Below, piece by piece: positions 32,457 to 36,173 of a stretch of DNA of 36,173 nt; position 1 is the first letter of the stretch; each line of letters opens with the position of its first letter. Both the position numbers and the translations under genes were made by a program. The notes under the pieces were generated by a model. That model was not told the origin of the DNA. It saw nothing but the letters and a program-made list of their open reading frames with translations, and did no database searches. Source of the DNA: an uncultured Bacilli bacterium (GTDB lineage: Bacteria; Bacillota_I; Bacilli_A; RF39; UBA660); contig CAKOPW010000012.1 in assembly GCA_934101115.1 (NCBI GenBank), positions 1 through 36,173 of the forward strand, read 5' to 3'.

Positions 32457-32491
32457 AACTAAGATAATTTCGTATCTTAGTTTTTTTTATG
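32457..32491 (+). terminator. Terminator of ppdK
   Basis: AAACTAAGATA (32457-32467) pairs with TATCTTAGTTT (32473-32483) across a 5-nt loop; the T-run follows. Confidence 0.88.
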
Positions 32492-32578
32492 AAAAAGTTG
32501 ATATAGGATGTGAATAATATGAATATGGGTACAAAACTTCAATTGGGTTTTATGTTAATGGAAAAATAATAAGAATTA

Positions 32579-32587
32579 TGGTATAAT
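32579..32587 (+). promoter_or_regulatory. Extended -10 promoter of the fic gene
   Basis: TGGTATAAT has the TG motif one base before TATAAT (32582-32587), an extended -10. No strong -35 box is seen. AAGGAG and the fic ATG follow within 30 bp. Confidence 0.6.
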
Positions 32588-32610
32588 ATATATACTTTAA
32601 GGAGATAATT

Positions 32611-33216
32611 ATGTTAGAAAATGAAATAAATGTTCAACATGATTTTGCAAATGAAGAAAAAGTTTCAAAATTGAAAGCATTGAAGTTATTTGATATTGGT
32701 GAAATAGAAAATATTGAAGTTGGAACTTTTGAAGGATTATCAAAAATACACAAATTTTTGTTTGAAGATATATATTCATTTGCTGGTAAAATACGAAGAG
32801 AAAATATTGCTAAAGGTAATTTTAGGTTTGCATCATGTATGTACCTAGAAGATGTTTTAAAAAAAATAGATGATATGCCTCAAACAAGTTTTGAAGATAT
32901 TATAAAAAAATATGTTGAAATGAATATCGCGCATCCATTTAGAGAAGGCAACGGAAGAAGTACTCGTATTTGGTTAGATATGATTTTAAAGAAAGAATTA
33001 AATAAGGTTGTTGACTGGAGTAAAGTAGACAAAGAGGATTATTTGCTTGCTATGGAAAGAAGTCCGGTAAAAGATACAGAAATAAAATTGTTACTTCAAA
33101 ATGCTCTTACAGATAAAGTAAATGATAGATTAGTATTTATGAAAGGTATTGATACTAGTTATCAATATGAAGGTTATTATACATATAAACTTGAAAATTT
33201 AGATCAAGATAGCTAA
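32611..33216 (+). CDS. Class III Fic family AMP-transferase
   Basis: The 201-residue protein carries the complete Fic motif HPFREGNGR (His108 to Arg116), needed for transfer of AMP from ATP to target side chains. The C-terminal end has SYQYEG (Ser183, Glu187), which fits the (S/T)xxxE(G/N) inhibitory motif of class III Fic proteins such as the Neisseria enzyme, where the motif lies in a C-terminal helix and Glu blocks ATP. Both catalytic and inhibitory residues are intact, so no separate antitoxin is needed. Known relatives modify DNA gyrase or topoisomerase IV. No antitoxin-like gene lies upstream. Confidence 0.9.
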   Translation: MLENEINVQHDFANEEKVSKLKALKLFDIGEIENIEVGTFEGLSKIHKFLFEDIYSFAGKIRRENIAKGNFRFASCMYLEDVLKKIDDMPQTSFEDIIKKYVEMNIAHPFREGNGRSTRIWLDMILKKELNKVVDWSKVDKEDYLLAMERSPVKDTEIKLLLQNALTDKVNDRLVFMKGIDTSYQYEGYYTYKLENLDQDS

Positions 33217-33231
33217 TTTTAGCTATTTTTT
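33209..33231 (+). terminator. Terminator of the fic gene
   Basis: ATAGCTA (33209-33215) pairs with TAGCTAT (33220-33226), followed by T to 33231. The stop codon lies in the stem. Confidence 0.75.
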
Positions 33232-33295
33232 TATAATAAATTAATCTTGTAAACATAAGGATAATAGGCTATATTTATAGATAAGGAGAGTAATT

Positions 33296-34162
33296 ATGAT
33301 ATATCTAAAAAAATTTGAATTATTAAGTGAAACAAGTGAAGATGAAATAAAAACTAGTTTAAATTCAACGTATAACTCGTCTTATCCTTTAAATATTTTT
33401 CCAAATAAGAAATTAAAAGAACTATATTTTGAACCTATTACAATTATTTATGGAGGAAACGGCTCTGGAAAAACAACACTTTTAAATATAATAGCTAAAA
33501 CCCTTAATGCTAGTAAAAAAAGTATTAATGATTTGGGGAATATCTTTAATAGTTATGTTGAAGTTTGTAGGTATTATCTAGATTTTGATGAAAATGATTG
33601 CTTGGAAGTAAAATTTATTAGCAGCGATGATATTTTTGATGCATTGTTGGATATGAGAGCAATAAATTCTGGAGTAAATAGAACTAAAGAAAGATTAAGT
33701 AGGGAATATCAAAATTATAAATATAATTCTAATAAAGATGTCAGTATTATTAATGAATATGAAGAGTTTAAAAAGATAGTAGATGCTAAAAAAACAAGTG
33801 AAAGTAAATATATAAGAACAAGGCTTCGTAATAATACTATTATTCAAGAATCAAATGGTGAGACTGCTTTAGAATTTTGGCAAAATGAAATAAAAGAAGA
33901 TTCACTATATATAATTGATGAACCAGAGAATAGTTTATCTGCCGATAATCAAATAAAATTGATGAATTTTATACAAGAATCAGCTCGTTTTTACAATTGT
34001 CAATTTATTATTTCTACTCATTCACCTTTTTTGTTAAGTTTAAAAGATGCTTTGATTTATGATTTGGATGAAACTCCAGTAGTTACTAAAAAATGGACTG
34101 AACTTGAAAATGTTAAAGTTTATTATAATTTCTTTAAAGAATATGAAAACGATTTTAACTAA
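33296..34162 (+). CDS. Orphan AAA/ABC-type ATPase (AAA_21-like)
   Basis: The 288-residue protein has Walker A GGNGSGKT (53-60), a helical insert of about 130 residues, Walker B LYIIDEPE (Asp208-Glu209) followed by NSLS, and the STHSPFLL switch motif. This is the pattern of SMC/RecF/OLD-like ATPases of the AAA_21 group. There is no nuclease domain. Relatives occur in defence and toxin-antitoxin systems or as stand-alone ATPases; nothing here fixes the role. AAGGAGAG lies before the ATG. It follows fic after that gene's terminator and so is probably separately transcribed. Confidence 0.8.
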   Translation: MIYLKKFELLSETSEDEIKTSLNSTYNSSYPLNIFPNKKLKELYFEPITIIYGGNGSGKTTLLNIIAKTLNASKKSINDLGNIFNSYVEVCRYYLDFDENDCLEVKFISSDDIFDALLDMRAINSGVNRTKERLSREYQNYKYNSNKDVSIINEYEEFKKIVDAKKTSESKYIRTRLRNNTIIQESNGETALEFWQNEIKEDSLYIIDEPENSLSADNQIKLMNFIQESARFYNCQFIISTHSPFLLSLKDALIYDLDETPVVTKKWTELENVKVYYNFFKEYENDFN

Positions 34163-34250
34163 TAATTATATTGTTAAATTTTTGAACCCTTGAAATATTT
34201 CCTATTAAAATTTTTTTATTTTTAATAAGATGTTTTTGGAGGTGTGAATT

Positions 34251-34961
34251 ATGGATCAAGAAAAAATTGGAAGGTTTATTGCAGGTGTTAGAAAAGAAAA
34301 AAATATAACTCAAAATGAACTTGCAGAAAAACTAGGGGTATCTGATAGAACAATAGGAAACTGGGAAAATGGAAGAAACATGCCAGATGTATCGCTTTTT
34401 AAACCACTTTGTGAAGAACTTGGTGTAACTTTAAATGATCTTTTAAGTGGAGAAAAAGTAAGTGAAAAGTGCTATCAAGAAAGATTAGAAGAAAATATTA
34501 TAAGTGCTATTGACTATAGCAATAAAAAAATTGAAAAGAATAATAATACGATAGCTTTTATATTTATAATTTTCTGTATTTTATCATCTTTTGCTATTAT
34601 TTCAATATTTCCAAGTGATAGTAGTTGGGGATCAATTTGTTCTGCTTTTAGTATTATTTTTTCTCTAATTGGAGTGGCAAAGCTTACAAAAAAAATAAAC
34701 TTTTTAAAAAGATTGTTTATCATTTGTAGCTATTTTTTTCTAGTTTCTGTGATGCTTATAGTTGTTGATTTTATAGGTGTAATAAATGTAAAACAAGCAC
34801 CAAGATTTTCAATTGTTAAAGTTACAGGTGATAATGTTGTTTATTATGATACACTTTTTTATGATGTTATAAGATGTAATGTTGATGAAAAGAATGAGAC
34901 ATTTAAAGTTGTTAGAAATCAAAAATATGATATAAATAATATTGATGATTTTTGTAAATAG
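34251..34961 (+). CDS. XRE-family HTH membrane regulator (paralogue 1)
   Basis: The 236-residue protein has an N-terminal XRE helix-turn-helix (about residues 5-60: ITQNELAEKLGVSDRTIGNW), a linker helix, three hydrophobic segments (about 101-120, 128-145, 153-178) and an outer C-terminal tail of about 55 residues. A membrane-tethered DNA-binding protein of this type could link an envelope signal to transcription. The first 67 residues closely resemble those of the gene at 35038. TGGAGGTG precedes the ATG. Confidence 0.82.
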   Translation: MDQEKIGRFIAGVRKEKNITQNELAEKLGVSDRTIGNWENGRNMPDVSLFKPLCEELGVTLNDLLSGEKVSEKCYQERLEENIISAIDYSNKKIEKNNNTIAFIFIIFCILSSFAIISIFPSDSSWGSICSAFSIIFSLIGVAKLTKKINFLKRLFIICSYFFLVSVMLIVVDFIGVINVKQAPRFSIVKVTGDNVVYYDTLFYDVIRCNVDEKNETFKVVRNQKYDINNIDDFCK

Positions 34962-35037
34962 TTTTATATTCAACTAACAGTTCGTGTAAATTTTTGCTTT
35001 TTATTTATAGAATATTAACATGAAGGGAGTAAACTAT

Positions 35038-35658
35038 ATGGATCAACTAAAAATAGGTAAGTTTATTTCATTAAAAAGGAAGGAAAAAAACATAACTCAA
35101 TGTGAACTTGCAGAGATGCTTGGTATAAGTGATCGAGCAATAAGCAAATGGGAAAATGGAGTATGTATGCCAGATGTGTCTAATATTCCGGAGTTATGCA
35201 GTATTTTAGGAATTACTATTAATGATCTATTTAGTGGATATGTTGTTGATATGAAAGAAATTGATAAGCAAATGGAAAATAATTTACTAGAACTTGCTAA
35301 ACAAAAAGAGGAAGCTGATAAAAAATTATTGAGCACCGAAACGTTTATGACTTCAGTTACGATAGTTTTCTATGTTGCATTGGTGTTAATGGCATCTTTT
35401 GTTGATATGTCTGATGTGTTAAGGATTCTTATTATAGTTCTAGCAACAATTGCAGTATTCTTTGTATGTCTTTTAGCTATTCGTATAGAACAAATCGCAG
35501 GATATTATGAATGTTCAAATTGTCATTATAAATATATTCCTAGTTATAAAAATGTTTTAATGGCTACTCATATGGGTAGAACAAGAAAGATGATTTGTCC
35601 TAAATGTAAACATAAATCTTGGCATAAAAAGATTACTACGAAAAAGTATACTTTATAG
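35038..35658 (+). CDS. XRE-family HTH membrane regulator with zinc ribbon (paralogue 2)
   Basis: The 206-residue protein has an XRE helix-turn-helix (ITQCELAEMLGISDRAISKW), a charged coiled helix (about 72-100), two spans (about 103-121 and 127-149) and a C-terminal zinc ribbon with Cys159-x2-Cys162 and Cys187-x2-Cys190. With both ends expected on the same side of the membrane, the ribbon is cytoplasmic. Start: ATG 35038 is preceded by AAGGGAG at 35022-35028, so the ATG at 35020 is not used. Its N-terminus parallels paralogue 1, but the C-terminal part is different, suggesting domain swapping after duplication. Confidence 0.82.
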   Translation: MDQLKIGKFISLKRKEKNITQCELAEMLGISDRAISKWENGVCMPDVSNIPELCSILGITINDLFSGYVVDMKEIDKQMENNLLELAKQKEEADKKLLSTETFMTSVTIVFYVALVLMASFVDMSDVLRILIIVLATIAVFFVCLLAIRIEQIAGYYECSNCHYKYIPSYKNVLMATHMGRTRKMICPKCKHKSWHKKITTKKYTL

Positions 35659-35675
35659 TATGCTTTTTCTTTTTT
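35642..35675 (+). terminator. Terminator after XRE paralogue 2
   Basis: AAAAGTATACT (35642-35652) pairs with AGTATGCTTTT (35657-35667), one G-U pair and a 4-nt loop, followed by a T-rich tail. The stop codon lies in this structure. Confidence 0.75.
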
Positions 35676-35685
35676 GATAAATATT

Positions 35686-35694
35686 TGATATAAT
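35686..35694 (+). promoter_or_regulatory. Extended -10 promoter of the Cys-rich protein gene
   Basis: TGATATAAT (TG, one base, TATAAT at 35689-35694) lies 44 bp before the ATG; no -35 box at normal distance. Confidence 0.5.
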
Positions 35695-35737
35695 ATTTTT
35701 AGAGAAAAAAATTATTATGATGTAAGGTGGATATTTC

Positions 35738-36052
35738 ATGGGACATTTAGGAGTTAGGAAATTAATAAGAAACTACAATTTTTATAATGATTCAAATAAA
35801 AAAGCAAAACATAAATGTGATTTTTGCATTCCTTGTATTCTTAAAGTAACTACTTTGGATGGTAAATGTATTAATTATGATGTTTTAAAGTGTAAAGATT
35901 GTCTTTCTTTTATTAAACAAAAAGAAAATAGACAAGATACTATTTTTAACGAATTAAATGATGAACCTATTATTATAACTGCTACTACTAGAGGAAGAAA
36001 TCCAATACCAGCATTTAAAGATTTACGTGATGTCAAGATGTGTGGAAAGTAA
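35738..36052 (+). CDS. Small Cys-rich protein, probably zinc-binding
   Basis: The 104-residue basic protein has CDFCIPC (Cys27, 30, 33), Cys44 and CKDC (Cys52, 55), enough for one zinc site, and a mixed C-terminal tail. I do not recognise the family. AAGGTGG lies just upstream of the ATG. The cysteine spacing suggests a zinc ribbon or knuckle that could bind nucleic acid or protein. Confidence 0.7.
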   Translation: MGHLGVRKLIRNYNFYNDSNKKAKHKCDFCIPCILKVTTLDGKCINYDVLKCKDCLSFIKQKENRQDTIFNELNDEPIIITATTRGRNPIPAFKDLRDVKMCGK

Positions 36053-36141
36053 AAAAATATCATAATATTTTTAATAACTTTAAGTTAAATTTAATGCTTT
36101 TTTTTATACTCAATTAATGATAGAATTAATTTGGTGGTAGA

Positions 36142-36173
36142 ATGAAAATCTTAATAACTATAGGTATTATTCT
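36142..36173 (+). CDS. Start of a further gene (truncated by window edge)
   Basis: An ATG at 36142 preceded by GGTGG opens a frame reading MKILITIGII to the edge. Ten codons are too few to name it; the hydrophobic start could be a signal or a Rossmann-type first strand. Confidence 0.35.
   Translation, partial: MKILITIGII

Noticed and set aside
32519..32569. Sixteen-codon frame between ppdK and fic
   Set aside because: It has an ATG after GGATGTG-like sequence but no conserved features, and it lies just upstream of the fic promoter; chance is enough.
1..36173. Recoding of TGA as tryptophan as in Mycoplasma
   Set aside because: Long genes use TGG for Trp and TGA ends the reverse transcriptase gene where expected.

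Overview
The window is AT-rich (coding DNA clearly below 35% GC by eye), uses the standard bacterial code (TGA stops, TGG tryptophan) and has Gram-positive style GGAGG ribosome binding sites. A spoIIGA-sigE pair, an LCP cell-wall enzyme, an infC-rpmI-rplT operon, rpsP-khpA and pyruvate phosphate dikinase point to a low-GC Bacillota, most likely an uncultured gut-type member of class Bacilli near Erysipelotrichales or the Mollicutes-related lineages. The spore sigma factor pair suggests a spore former or a descendant of one. No tRNA, rRNA or CRISPR array was seen.

Layout. (1) 1-1600: the tail of a P-type ATPase gene, then an internally deleted IS1182-type element with perfect 18-bp ends, then a promoter holding a run of eight G. 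(2) 1601-5059: a complete diversity-generating retroelement (DGR): a surface-type target gene with a variable repeat (VR) at its 3' end, an Avd-like accessory gene, the template repeat (TR) and a reverse transcriptase. VR and TR are both 105 bp and differ at 26 positions, every one an adenine in the TR. (3) 5056-6597: infC-rpmI-rplT behind an attenuator leader with a possible 12-codon leader peptide, a non-AUG infC start and an L20 with an added C-terminal domain. (4) 6609-19649: one long type IV secretion-like operon (VirB6-like, PrgI/VirB3-like, split VirB4, an M23 plus lysozyme-like hydrolase, two single-span proteins, a membrane-anchored NlpC/P60 enzyme, a Thr-rich anchored protein, a VirD4 coupling ATPase). 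No relaxase, integrase or attachment site is visible. (5) 19697-24306: YjgR/HerA-like ATPase (minus strand), rhodanese-like protein, VTT/DedA-like membrane protein, RmuC, and a proline-tailed membrane protein. (6) 24359-29139: spoIIGA-sigE, an LCP enzyme, and a MerR regulator overlapping a second, soluble VirD4-like protein whose Walker B glutamate is missing. (7) 29181-32491: rpsP, khpA, ppdK. (8) 32579-36173: accessory-looking genes: class III Fic protein, orphan AAA ATPase, two paralogous XRE-HTH membrane proteins, a Cys-rich protein and the start of one more gene.

How the parts work together. The DGR would reverse-transcribe the TR RNA with adenine-specific errors and write the copy into the 3' end of the target gene, changing up to 17-19 surface residues of a C-type-lectin-like domain. 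The G-run in the target promoter could add on/off or level switching. The type IV cluster has both core ATPases, a channel protein and two wall hydrolases, enough for an envelope-spanning channel, but its cargo is unknown. The second, probably inactive VirD4-like protein under a MerR-type promoter may be a regulatory or adaptor relative of the coupling protein.
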